Part shown: piece after piece, positions 1 through 7,885 of the stretch | Layout: the number at the start of each line of letters is the position of its first letter | How positions within the stretch are numbered: the first letter of the stretch is position 1 | Assembly (NCBI GenBank): GCA_902574475.1 | Contig: CACGNZ010000013.1 | Span: 1 to 34,303 of the forward strand | Direction: 5' to 3' | Length of the DNA: 34,303 nt | Source of the DNA: an uncultured Alphaproteobacteria bacterium | GTDB lineage: Bacteria; Pseudomonadota; Alphaproteobacteria; HIMB59; GCA-002718135 | Program-made: the position numbers and the translations under genes | Notes under the pieces: generated by a model | Told to the model about the DNA's origin: nothing | Databases searched by the model: none | The model's input: the letters and a program-made list of their open reading frames with translations, nothing else

Positions 1-763
1 AGTTGTACTAGGCTGGGATGACGCCTTAGCTTTTACGCAAGCCGCTGATGAAACTGGAATTCCAATTATATTACAAGCTGGTCCTTCATGCAGAGCGCAC
101 ACGCCAATTTCTATATTAGGCAAAATGTTTAGATACTTAGCAAGCCAAACAAAAACGAACATTTGTTGTCATGTTGATCATGGATACACTCTAGATGAAT
201 GTTATGAAGGGATTGATAGTGGCTTCACATCTGTAATGTTTGATGGTTCTAAATTAACTTTAAAAGAAAATATAAAAATTAGTAAAAAAATTGCTTCTAG
301 AGCTCACAAATATAATATTTCTATTGAGGGAGAAATAGGTTTTGTGGGTTATGATAATGGTAAAATTTCAGAAGGTACTAATATTGAAGATGCAGTAACT
401 TTTGCAAACAACAGTAATATTGATGCAATGGCAATTTCAGTTGGTAATACACATTTACAAACTTCAAAAAAAGCAAGTATTGATTTCAACAAAATTAATT
501 TAATTGAAGCAAAAACAAAAATCCCTTTAGTTCTTCATGGCAGTAGCGGCATTCCCGTAGAGCAAAGAAAAAAACTAGCAAGAAAAACAAAAGTAGCAAA
601 ACTAAATATTGGCACTGAAATTAGAATGACATTTGGGGAAGCTTTGAGAAAAAATCTCAAAAATAATCCTAAAACTTATGATAGATTGCAATTACTAAAA
701 CCTACGATTAAAGATTTAACAAAAGTTACAAAAAAAATTATAAAACAAATTGGCCCAAATTAA
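1..763 (+). CDS. Class II ketose-bisphosphate aldolase (fructose/tagatose-bisphosphate type), 5' end missing
   Basis: The reading frame is open from base 2 and continues upstream of the window, so the N-terminus is missing; 253 residues remain of a family usually about 285 long (GatY/KbaY/short Fba type). The zinc-dependent class II aldolase signature is visible: HVDHG (catalytic Asp and first zinc His), then EGEIG (Glu ligand), then VGNTH and VLHGSSGIP (two further zinc His), then the KLNIGTEIR phosphate-binding segment. The enzyme cleaves or forms a ketose 1,6-bisphosphate to or from DHAP and an aldehyde in the cytosol. The usual HGGSG is HGSSG here. Whether the substrate is fructose- or tagatose-bisphosphate cannot be told from sequence, so no symbol is given. 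Its TAA shares its last A with the ATG of the next gene (TAATG), implying translational coupling in an operon. Confidence 0.9.
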   Translation, partial: VVLGWDDALAFTQAADETGIPIILQAGPSCRAHTPISILGKMFRYLASQTKTNICCHVDHGYTLDECYEGIDSGFTSVMFDGSKLTLKENIKISKKIASRAHKYNISIEGEIGFVGYDNGKISEGTNIEDAVTFANNSNIDAMAISVGNTHLQTSKKASIDFNKINLIEAKTKIPLVLHGSSGIPVEQRKKLARKTKVAKLNIGTEIRMTFGEALRKNLKNNPKTYDRLQLLKPTIKDLTKVTKKIIKQIGPN

Positions 764-1293
764 TGGGACAAATCTTTATTGCAGCACTTAAAGAAGAAAC
801 TCCAAATCTTAAAGATTTCCACTATTCAGGTGTGGGCAAGATTAATGCTACAATCAAAATTATGGAATTAATTTCAAAATTTCAACCTAATGAAATAATC
901 AATTATGGAACAGCTGGTTCAACAAAGCAAAACTTATCAGGATTAGTAGAATGCACGAAGTTTGTTCAAAGAGATATGGATGCAAGAGGTCTAATGAACT
1001 TTAAGTTAGGGGAAACTCCTTTTGATCCAATATCAAAAATTACATATTCTAATGAGGGGTATATATGTGCATCAGGAGATAGTTTTGTTCAATCATCAGT
1101 AGAAATAGATTGTGATATTGTTGATATGGAAGCTTACTCTTTTGCTAAAGTATGCAAATTACATAATATTAGATTTAAATGTTTTAAATATATTTCTGAT
1201 TATGCAAATGAAAATTCAAATAATGATTGGATTGATAATTGTTCAAAAGGAGCTAAATTATTTTCTGAGTTATATCCTCAATTAAAAATATGA
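763..1293 (+). CDS. Compact MTA/SAH nucleosidase-like protein (purine nucleoside phosphorylase superfamily)
   Basis: At 176 residues this is shorter than standard MTA/SAH nucleosidases (about 230). It resembles them in order: IAALKEE (Glu11/12, the position of catalytic Glu12 in E. coli MtnN), SGVGK at 22-26, NYGTAGS at 48-53, ASGDSF near 103-108, VDMEA at 120-124 (Glu123 matches catalytic Glu174) and YISDYA around Asp146 (matches Asp197). All three catalytic acids therefore seem present. The missing length lies mainly between the first catalytic Glu and the SGVGK strand. The family hydrolyses 5'-methylthioadenosine, S-adenosylhomocysteine or similar nucleosides. Exact substrate is inference. 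It is coupled by TAATG to the aldolase upstream and by an ATGA overlap to the cupin downstream. Confidence 0.72.
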   Translation: MGQIFIAALKEETPNLKDFHYSGVGKINATIKIMELISKFQPNEIINYGTAGSTKQNLSGLVECTKFVQRDMDARGLMNFKLGETPFDPISKITYSNEGYICASGDSFVQSSVEIDCDIVDMEAYSFAKVCKLHNIRFKCFKYISDYANENSNNDWIDNCSKGAKLFSELYPQLKI

Positions 1294-1706
1294 TTTTAAA
1301 AATACTTGAAAAATTAGGAAGAAAAAAAATTGTATTGGACAGAGGTCCTTCGCATCCAGAATTTTATAAGGCTAAACCATGGATGGAGAGATATTATTTG
1401 TTATTTAGAAAAAGACCCAAATGGTTTCCATTTAATATCTTAATTCATAAAATGTTAGATGATGATCATGGTGAAGGAGTTCATAATCATCTATGTCCTT
1501 ATATAACAATTATTTTAAAAGGCGGTTATTGGGAAACTACTAATAAAGGTAAATTTTGGAGACCACCAGGTTACATTGGTTTTAGATCAGCAGATCATTT
1601 ACATAGAGTTGATTTAAAACCAAATACAAATACCATGACATTATTTATTCCTGGTCCCTTTGGGTTTAGAAAAACTAAAAGAGCTGATTATAAAACAAAA
1701 ATTTAG
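1290..1706 (+). CDS. Small cupin-fold protein of unknown function
   Basis: This 138-residue protein has no signal peptide or membrane segment. A cupin-like histidine pattern is visible: HNH at 65-67 followed by hydrophobic beta-strand segments (YITIILKGGYW) and a second motif with GYIGFRSADHLHRVDL at about 94-109 (His103, His105). This suggests a single double-stranded beta-helix, probably binding a metal. The N-terminal third is basic and aromatic-rich (PWMERYYLLF). I do not recognise a specific enzyme. Its ATG overlaps the stop of the nucleosidase-like gene by 4 nt, so it is the last gene of a three-gene unit. Only 13 nt separate it from the convergent TSUP gene, and no terminator hairpin is visible there. 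Confidence 0.65.
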   Translation: MILKILEKLGRKKIVLDRGPSHPEFYKAKPWMERYYLLFRKRPKWFPFNILIHKMLDDDHGEGVHNHLCPYITIILKGGYWETTNKGKFWRPPGYIGFRSADHLHRVDLKPNTNTMTLFIPGPFGFRKTKRADYKTKI

Positions 1707-1719
1707 CTATCTATATAAT

Positions 1720-2454
1720 TTAAATTACTCCGTCGTATATTAATTTACATCCACTCAAAAAAAGCAAAACATAAACAATATTAAAAAATATTTTTTCTGG
1801 AATTCTTTTTTGCACAAAGTAACCAATTAAAACACTAATAAAAGCTAGCGGAAGTAAATAGAGAGAAATCATAAGATTTGAAGGTGCTAATAATCCAACG
1901 TAATAATAAGGAACCAATTTGACAAGATTAATAACCATAAATGCCAATGTCATTGTACCAATAAATGAAATTTTATCTAACTTTAGAGGAAGCATATAAA
2001 AGTTAATAGGTGGATTTCCTGCATGAATTAAAAAACTAGTATATCCAGCGACAGACGACCAAAAGTAACCTTTAACTTTGGTTGGTTTAAGCAAATAATT
2101 ATTTTTCTGAATAAATGAAACTAAAACAAAAATAATTGATATAACACCAACCATTATTCTTATTTGATCTTCATTCGTAAATTCAAAAGTTAGAGTTCCA
2201 AATAAAATACCAATTATAGATGCTGGGATTATAATTTTTAAAATACTATTTATCCATTTTTTCCAATACAAGTAGATTGCTGAAAAATCCATTATAATTA
2301 AAAGTGGCAACAAAATACCAGCAGCTTGTAACGGACTCATCGCAAAAGACATAACAGGTACAGCTAACATTGCTATTGGACCAGGCACACCACCTTTAGA
2401 TAAACCAAATACAAAAACTCCCAACGATGCAAAAATATAAAAATATAAATCCAT
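1720..2454 (-). CDS. TSUP (TauE/SafE) family membrane anion exporter
   Basis: This 244-residue, strongly hydrophobic protein has about seven to eight membrane segments. It starts with a helix carrying GLSKGGVPGP near residues 18-27, the glycine-rich entry typical of the TauE/SafE/TSUP family (Pfam family for sulfite/sulfonate exporters), and has a repeat-like second half with HAGNPPINFY at about 144-153. Members move sulfur-containing organic anions, sulfite or related anions across the inner membrane. Its ATG directly follows the stop codon of the MetC-type lyase (no gap), so both are on one transcript. Pairing with a C-S lyase fits a sulfur role, but substrate is inference. Confidence 0.8.
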   Translation of the reverse strand: MDLYFYIFASLGVFVFGLSKGGVPGPIAMLAVPVMSFAMSPLQAAGILLPLLIIMDFSAIYLYWKKWINSILKIIIPASIIGILFGTLTFEFTNEDQIRIMVGVISIIFVLVSFIQKNNYLLKPTKVKGYFWSSVAGYTSFLIHAGNPPINFYMLPLKLDKISFIGTMTLAFMVINLVKLVPYYYVGLLAPSNLMISLYLLPLAFISVLIGYFVQKRIPEKIFFNIVYVLLFLSGCKLIYDGVI

Positions 2455-3615
2455 TTAATTTAAAATTTTTAATGCATTTTTAATATCTTTTATTTGATCT
2501 TCAATGTCTTCCAATCCACAATACAATCTAATTAAAGTCCCAGTATTTCTATTTTTAAACTCTCTTTTATCTAATGGGGGAAAGGTAATGAGACTATCAA
2601 ATCCACCCCAGCTGTATCCCAATTTAAATATTTTAAGCTTATTAAAAAATTTTTCAATTTGATTGTTTGAATATTTCTTTTTCAGCATAAATGAAAATAA
2701 ACCTGTGCTACCAGAGAAATCTCTTTTCCATATTTTATGATTTTTTGTATGCGGTAATGCTGGATGAAAAACATCAGATACAAGATCATGTTCTAATAAA
2801 TATTTTGCCATTAACAATGCATTTTTTTTAATTTCTCTCATTCGAATTTCAAGTGTTGGCAATCCTCTAATTGCTAAATAAACTTCTTCTGAACCAGGAC
2901 ATATGCCTAAAGTTTTTGATGTTGCTCTTATTTTTTTGGAATATTTTTTATTAGACGAAACGAAACCAATTAATACATCTGAGTGGCCATTTATATATTT
3001 AGTTCCTGCATCTATAATAATATCAATACCTAATTTAATTGGATTACAAAATAAAGGTGAGGCCCAAGTATTATCCATAACAGTTGGTATTTTATTTTTA
3101 TTAGCAATTTTTGTAATGAAAGGTATATCAATAATATCAAAAGTTGCTGTTCCTGGTGATTCTAAATAAATTAACTTTGTGTTACTGTTAATTAATTTCT
3201 GAAAATTATTAATATTTTTTGTTGGATGAAAATATCTTATTTTAACATTATATTGTTTAAGGATGTTTTCACAAAAAGTTCTAGTAGGACTATAAACACT
3301 ATCATTTATTAAAACTTCATCACCAGATTTCAAAAAGGTAAAAAAAGGAATTACTATAGAGGCCAATCCTGATGGCGATAGTACAGTGTCATTGCAGTTA
3401 TATAAAAAAGAAATACTGTCTTCTAATTGTTTATGAAATGGATTTTTATTTATTCCATAAAATGTTGTTCTATCGTCAAAATTTTTAATATCGTTTAAGT
3501 AATCTTTAAATGTATTAAAGATCATTGTAGAACCCTTATAGGTACCAGGGTTGATAAACCCTTTTTGTTTAAGAGGATTTCTACCTATTTTCGTTAATTT
3601 TGTTTTTATTTTCAT
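2455..3615 (-). CDS. metC: Cystathionine beta-lyase-type PLP enzyme (Cys/Met metabolism family)
   Basis: With the ATG at 3615 the protein has 386 residues, normal for MetC. Family landmarks are a PSGLASI phosphate-binding segment near 81-87, IYLESPGTATF around 149-159, DNTWASPLF with the PLP Asp near 181-189, and GTKYINGHSD with the Schiff-base Lys at about 206. SWGGFDSL and RLYCGLED near the C-terminus are typical of cystathionine beta-lyases. A TTG six bases upstream (3621) is in frame, but it coincides with the predicted transcription start, so ATG 3615 is preferred. The family's YGR motif reads YGI here, losing an Arg that contacts PLP phosphate in E. coli MetC. It would release homocysteine, pyruvate and ammonia from cystathionine. 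It abuts the TSUP gene downstream. Confidence 0.82.
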   Translation of the reverse strand: MKIKTKLTKIGRNPLKQKGFINPGTYKGSTMIFNTFKDYLNDIKNFDDRTTFYGINKNPFHKQLEDSISFLYNCNDTVLSPSGLASIVIPFFTFLKSGDEVLINDSVYSPTRTFCENILKQYNVKIRYFHPTKNINNFQKLINSNTKLIYLESPGTATFDIIDIPFITKIANKNKIPTVMDNTWASPLFCNPIKLGIDIIIDAGTKYINGHSDVLIGFVSSNKKYSKKIRATSKTLGICPGSEEVYLAIRGLPTLEIRMREIKKNALLMAKYLLEHDLVSDVFHPALPHTKNHKIWKRDFSGSTGLFSFMLKKKYSNNQIEKFFNKLKIFKLGYSWGGFDSLITFPPLDKREFKNRNTGTLIRLYCGLEDIEDQIKDIKNALKILN

Positions 3616-3627
3616 AAACAACTAAAT

Positions 3628-3656
3628 ATTGTATAAGCCAAAATCTTTATACACAA
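3628..3656 (-). promoter_or_regulatory. Probable sigma70-type promoter of metC, giving a very short leader
   Basis: On the minus strand a TTGTGT -35 (3656-3651), a 17-bp spacer and a TACAAT -10 (3633-3628) can be read. The expected start site is near 3621, about 6 nt before the ATG at 3615. No Shine-Dalgarno sequence fits in that leader. Assigned by eye against the E. coli-like consensus. Confidence 0.5.
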
Positions 3657-3693
3657 ATTCTAGTAGGCAATTTTAAGCTTAACAAATCTATTA

Positions 3694-3722
3694 TTGGGAT
3701 TAACTTATTAATTTGTTATAGG
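3694..3722 (+). promoter_or_regulatory. Probable sigma70-type promoter of aapJ
   Basis: TTGGGA (3694-3699), a 17-bp spacer and TATAGG (3717-3722) form a plausible promoter reading toward aapJ. The leader would be about 48 nt and carries a clear GGAG ribosome binding site at 3765-3768, 8 nt before the ATG. It lies back to back with the metC promoter in the same 161-bp gap, so expression of the two units may be co-ordinated. Confidence 0.45.
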
Positions 3723-3776
3723 GAAGCAATCTTTGAAAAAAGATATTTAAATAATTATTTAAACGGAGAAAATAAT

Positions 3777-4781
3777 ATGAAAAAACTATTATCTATCTTT
3801 GCAGTTGTAGCGTTTGCTTTTTCAGCACATGCCGGAACTCTTGATGATGTTAAAAATAGAGGTTTTCTAAAATGTGGAGTAACAACTGGTCTTGCTGGTT
3901 TTGCTGCTCCAGATGATAGCGGTGAATGGGCTGGTCTAGATGCAGATATGTGTCGTGCAGTTGCTGTAGCTGTTTTTGGAGACCGTTCAAAAGTAGAATT
4001 TATTACTACTACAGGTAAATCTCGTTTCCCAACATTAGCTTCAGGTGAAGTTGATATGTTAGCGAGAAATACAACTTGGACAATTAGCCGTGATGTTAAT
4101 CTTGGTTTTGAGTTTGTAGGTGTAAACTTCTATGATGGACAAGGTTTCATGGTCCCATCTGCTCTTGGTGTATCAAGTGCAACTGAGCTTGATGGTGCTA
4201 CTGTATGTATCCAAACTGGTACTACTACAGAGTTAAACCTTGCTGACTTCTTTAGATTAAATGGAATTAGCTACGAAGCACTTCCAATTGAAACTAATGA
4301 TGAAGGTAAAGAAAACTTATTTGCTGGAAGATGTGACGTATACACAACTGACGCTTCAGGTCTTTCTTCAACAAGAGCTGCTGCTTCTAATCCAGATAAA
4401 TGGGTTGTATTACCGGAAATTATTTCAAAAGAACCACTTGGTCCACTTGTAAGACATGGTGATCACCAGTGGGGTGACGTAGTTCGTTGGTCTTTAAATG
4501 CAATGATTATTGCTGAAGAACTAGGTATTACATCTGAAAACGTTGATGCTCAAACGAGCTCTAATGTTCCTGAAGTACTAAGACTTCTTGGTGTTGAAGG
4601 TAACTATGGAGAAATGCTTGAGCTAAGTAATGATTGGGCTTACCAAATTATCAAACAAATTGGTAACTACTCTGAATCATACGAAGCAAACGTAGGTCCA
4701 GACACACCTCTAGAAATTGCAAGAGGTTTAAATGCTCTATGGACTCAAGGTGGTATTTTATACGCACCTCCATTCAGATAA
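3777..4781 (+). CDS. aapJ: Periplasmic general L-amino-acid-binding protein AapJ
   Basis: This 334-residue solute-binding protein of the AapJQMP (general L-amino acid) ABC transporter has a signal peptide at 1-19 (MKK, hydrophobic core, AHA cleavage before Gly20). The mature part opens with the family pattern LDDVKNRGFLKCGVTTGLAGF, followed by GLDADMCRAVAVAVFGD and TTGKSRFPTLASGEVDML, typical of AapJ/BztA proteins of family 3. The AapJQMP family takes up a broad range of L-amino acids in rhizobia and marine alphaproteobacteria. Codon use differs from its neighbours: Arg is often CGT rather than AGA and GGT/GCT are frequent, as expected of a very highly expressed gene. It has the best ribosome binding site of the operon and is followed by an intrinsic terminator. 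Confidence 0.95.
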   Translation: MKKLLSIFAVVAFAFSAHAGTLDDVKNRGFLKCGVTTGLAGFAAPDDSGEWAGLDADMCRAVAVAVFGDRSKVEFITTTGKSRFPTLASGEVDMLARNTTWTISRDVNLGFEFVGVNFYDGQGFMVPSALGVSSATELDGATVCIQTGTTTELNLADFFRLNGISYEALPIETNDEGKENLFAGRCDVYTTDASGLSSTRAAASNPDKWVVLPEIISKEPLGPLVRHGDHQWGDVVRWSLNAMIIAEELGITSENVDAQTSSNVPEVLRLLGVEGNYGEMLELSNDWAYQIIKQIGNYSESYEANVGPDTPLEIARGLNALWTQGGILYAPPFR

Positions 4782-4797
4782 ATCGTAATTAAATTTC

Positions 4798-4829
4798 AAA
4801 CGGGGGGTTTTAAACCCCCCGTTTTTTTT
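4798..4829 (+). terminator. Intrinsic terminator between aapJ and aapQ
   Basis: A 10-bp stem (4798-4807 with 4815-4824) contains six consecutive G:C pairs and a 7-nt loop, followed by a run of eight T (4822-4829). This is one of only two GC-rich terminators in the window. It should stop most transcripts after aapJ while letting a fraction continue into aapQMP, so the binding protein is made in excess of the membrane complex. Confidence 0.9.
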
Positions 4830-4842
4830 GTATATACAAGCA

Positions 4843-6006
4843 ATGCGATCTAACTTAGGTTTCTTTTCTGATGAAAAATTTAGATCCATTTTTTTTCAAA
4901 CTTTAGTCATAGGTTTATTTGCCCTAGGTTTATTTTTTGTAATAAGTACAACTTCTTACAACTTAGAAAAAAGAAATATCGCCACTGGTTGGAGTTTTCT
5001 TCAAAACCCAGCTGGCTTTGATATAAGTTTTTCACCTTTTCTAGAATTTAAATCTACTGACACTCACTTAAAAGTTTATTTTGTTGGTGTTTTAAATACT
5101 CTTTTAGTTTCTGTTACAGGATGTATAGCTGCAACAATTTTAGGTTTTATATTGGGTATAGTAAGATTATCCTCAAATTGGTTGTTAAGTCGACTAGTTT
5201 ATATTTACGTTGAATTTTCAAGAAATGTTCCCTTACTTCTTCAAATAATTTTATGGTATAGCATTTTAATTCAACTACCTCGTGTAAAGCAATCACTTCA
5301 AGTTCTTGATGTATTTTATATTTCAAACAGGGGATTGTATTCTCCAAGACCAATATTTGAAAGTGGATTTTCATATGTATTCATTGCAATTGTATTGGCT
5401 TTAATTTCAAGTTTCTTAATAAATAGATGGGCAAAAAAAAGACAAGATAAGACAGGTCAACAATTCCCAGTATTCTCTAGTTCAATTGGATTAATTTTTA
5501 TTATTCCATTAATTTTATTTTTTATTCTTGGTTCACCTTTGTCTTTTGAGCATCCAGAATTAAAAGGTTTTAACTTTAAAGGTGGTCTGGTTATTAGACC
5601 TGAATTTATAGCAATGTTTTTAGCATTATCAATTTACACTGCAGCCTTCATTTCCGAAATTGTGAGAGCAGGTATAATGTCTGTTTCAAAAGGACAAAGA
5701 GAGGCTTCAGCTGCTATAGGCTTAAAACAAACATGGATAATGAGACTAATCATTATTCCTCAAGCTCTCAGAGTGATTGTACCTCCGCTAACAAGTCAGT
5801 ATCTAAACTTAACTAAAAATTCTTCTTTAGGAATTGCTGTCGGATATGCTGACCTTGTTCACGGTTTTGGAGGCATAAGTTTAAATCAAACTGGTCAAGC
5901 TATTGAATGTATGGCAATTGTTATGGCAACTTATTTGTCAATTAGTCTGACAATATCTTTCTTTATGAACATTTATAATAGAAGTATACAATTTAAGGAA
6001 AAGTAA
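4843..6006 (+). CDS. aapQ: Amino-acid ABC transporter permease AapQ
   Basis: From the ATG at 4843 the protein has 387 residues. It shows the layout of AapQ/BztB: an N-terminal membrane helix, a long periplasmic insert, then the HisMQ-type permease domain. The EAA loop for docking on the ATPase is REASAAIGLKQTWIMRL...PQALRVIVPPL in the last third. An in-frame TTG at 4828 lies inside the terminator T-run and is an unlikely start; no good ribosome binding site precedes either candidate. The stop TAA overlaps the aapM ATG by one base (TAATG). AapQ and AapM together form the channel for L-amino acids. It can only be expressed by read-through of the terminator just upstream or from an unseen promoter. 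Confidence 0.92.
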   Translation: MRSNLGFFSDEKFRSIFFQTLVIGLFALGLFFVISTTSYNLEKRNIATGWSFLQNPAGFDISFSPFLEFKSTDTHLKVYFVGVLNTLLVSVTGCIAATILGFILGIVRLSSNWLLSRLVYIYVEFSRNVPLLLQIILWYSILIQLPRVKQSLQVLDVFYISNRGLYSPRPIFESGFSYVFIAIVLALISSFLINRWAKKRQDKTGQQFPVFSSSIGLIFIIPLILFFILGSPLSFEHPELKGFNFKGGLVIRPEFIAMFLALSIYTAAFISEIVRAGIMSVSKGQREASAAIGLKQTWIMRLIIIPQALRVIVPPLTSQYLNLTKNSSLGIAVGYADLVHGFGGISLNQTGQAIECMAIVMATYLSISLTISFFMNIYNRSIQFKEK

Positions 6007-7139
6007 TGAACGAAATGAATGAAGTTAGAAAACCACCAGTAGCAACAACAGGTATTATTGGTTGGTTACGAATTAATTTATTCTTCAATTGGACAAACTC
6101 ATTAATAACTTTATTTGTTATTTATTGTTTGTATCAGTTTATTCCTTGGATTTTAGATTGGACAATAATTTCAGCTGACTTTAAATATAATTATCTTGGT
6201 GAACAAATTACTAACCAAGAAATGTGTTCGCGAAATTTAGATCCTGAAAATGGTGGGGCTTGTTGGGCAGTTATATATGTAAGGTTTTATCAGTTTATTT
6301 ATGGATTTTATCCAAAGGTTGAAGTTTGGAGAGTTAATTTAGCATATGTTATGTTAGCTTTTGCGCTACTACCTCTTTTGTATGCAAAACTTCCATATAG
6401 AAAGTACTTCTTATATTTTACATATATTTTTCCTGTTATTGCTTATTTTTTACTTAATGGCGGGTTGGGATTTACTGAAGTCTCTACTAACAAATGGGGT
6501 GGTCTTCTAGTAACACTCGTCTTAGGTTGTACTGGAATTGCATTAGCTTTTCCCATTGGAATTATGTTGGCTTTAGGCCGAAGATCTAAGTTACCAGTTA
6601 TAAGCATGATGTGTACATTGTTTATTGAGTTTATTAGAGGTGTTCCTCTTATAACTTTATTATTCTTTGGAATGGTAATGCTTCCTCTTTTTTTACCAGA
6701 AGGAATAGATATGGATGGTTTAGTAAGAGTTCTTGTTGCAGTTACTTTATTTCAATCCGCTTACATGGCAGAGGTTATAAGAGGAGGACTACAGGCAATA
6801 CCTCCTGGTCAATATGAAGCTGCTAAATCACTTGGGATGTCTTATTGGAGAATGAATTTATTAATAATACTTCCTCAAGCTATTAGAATTTCCATACCAC
6901 CAATTGTCAACACATCTATAGGTTTATTTAAGGATACAACTTTAGTTATTATTGTAGGAATATTGGATTTATTAGGAATTGGAAGAGGTACTTTAGCGGA
7001 TACCAATTGGTTAGGTTTATCTTATGAAATTTACTTTTTTGTAAGTTTGGTATTTTTTATATTCACATTTGGAATGTCTAGATACAGTTTGTATTTGGAA
7101 AAGAAATTAAAAACAGGTATTAATATGGGGGCTGATTAA
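6006..7139 (+). CDS. aapM: Amino-acid ABC transporter permease AapM
   Basis: This 377-residue inner-membrane permease is the partner of AapQ. It has an N-terminal anchor (about 20-52), a loop containing a cysteine pair (CSRN...GGACW), several further helices, and the HisMQ-type core with the EAA motif [16 protein letters not shown]...[12 protein letters not shown]. The C-terminus ends in a final helix followed by [11 protein letters not shown], as in other AapM/BztC proteins. The start overlaps the aapQ stop by one base, and only one base separates its stop from the aapP ATG, so the three genes are translated as a tightly coupled block. Confidence 0.93.
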   Translation: MNEMNEVRKPPVATTGIIGWLRINLFFNWTNSLITLFVIYCLYQFIPWILDWTIISADFKYNYLGEQITNQEMCSRNLDPENGGACWAVIYVRFYQFIYGFYPKVEVWRVNLAYVMLAFALLPLLYAKLPYRKYFLYFTYIFPVIAYFLLNGGLGFTEVSTNKWGGLLVTLVLGCTGIALAFPIGIMLALGRRSKLPVISMMCTLFIEFIRGVPLITLLFFGMVMLPLFLPEGIDMDGLVRVLVAVTLFQSAYMAEVIRGGLQAIPPGQYEAAKSLGMSYWRMNLLIILPQAIRISIPPIVNTSIGLFKDTTLVIIVGILDLLGIGRGTLADTNWLGLSYEIYFFVSLVFFIFTFGMSRYSLYLEKKLKTGINMGAD

Positions 7140-7140
7140 A

Positions 7141-7884
7141 ATGAGTGAAGAATCTATAATTTCATTAAAAAATGTTAACAAGTGGTTTGGAGATTTTCAT
7201 GTATTACAAGATGTAAATCTTGAAGTTAAGAAGAAAGAAAGAATTGTAGTTTGTGGCCCTTCTGGTTCTGGTAAATCTACAATGATCAGATGTATTAATA
7301 GATTGGAAGAGCACCAAGAAGGTTCAATTGTTGTTGATGGAATTGAGTTAACAGGAAATTTAAAAAATATTGATAATGTTAGAAAAGAAGTTGGAATGGT
7401 ATTCCAGCAATTTAATTTATTCCCTCATTTATCTGTAAAAGAAAATATAACGTTAGCTCCAATTTGGGTTAAAAAAATGCCAAAGGCAGAAGCAGAGGAA
7501 CTGGCTATGAGACAGTTAGAAATAGTAAAAATTCCTGAACAAGCCAACAAGTATCCTGGTCAATTATCTGGCGGTCAACAACAAAGAGTAGCAATTGCTA
7601 GATCCCTTGCAATGAATCCTAACATCATGCTTTTTGATGAACCAACTTCAGCTCTAGATCCCGAAATGATTAAAGAGGTTTTAGATGTTATGGTTGATTT
7701 GGCAAACGGTGGAATGACTATGATTGTTGTTACTCACGAAATGGGTTTTGCTAAGACAGTAGCTGATAGAATGGTGTTTATGGATGAAGGTAAAATTGTT
7801 GAGGAAGCTAGCCCAGATAAGTTTTTTAATAATCCAGAGAGTGATCGTACAAAGTTATTTTTAAGTCAGATTCTTCATCAGTAA
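7141..7884 (+). CDS. aapP: Amino-acid ABC transporter ATPase AapP
   Basis: This 247-residue polar-amino-acid-type ABC ATPase has the full motif set: Walker [10 protein letters not shown] at 39-47, Q-loop in [10 protein letters not shown] near 90, signature LSGGQQQR near 142-149, Walker B IMLFDEP followed by the D-loop SALDPE near 161-173, and the H-loop THEMGF near 199-204. It powers import through AapQM. It is the last gene of the unit. Its stop is one base from the stop of the convergent alaX gene and no terminator is visible, so transcripts from both sides must overlap. Confidence 0.95.
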   Translation: MSEESIISLKNVNKWFGDFHVLQDVNLEVKKKERIVVCGPSGSGKSTMIRCINRLEEHQEGSIVVDGIELTGNLKNIDNVRKEVGMVFQQFNLFPHLSVKENITLAPIWVKKMPKAEAEELAMRQLEIVKIPEQANKYPGQLSGGQQQRVAIARSLAMNPNIMLFDEPTSALDPEMIKEVLDVMVDLANGGMTMIVVTHEMGFAKTVADRMVFMDEGKIVEEASPDKFFNNPESDRTKLFLSQILHQ

Positions 7885-7885
7885 T

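Noticed and set aside
2903-3169. 88-codon reading frame on the + strand inside metC
   Set aside because: It is antisense to a clearly conserved enzyme and has no recognisable features; a shadow frame.
4828-4842. TTG at 4828 as the aapQ start
   Set aside because: It is the last part of the terminator T-run; the ATG at 4843 is a better start codon and fits homologues.
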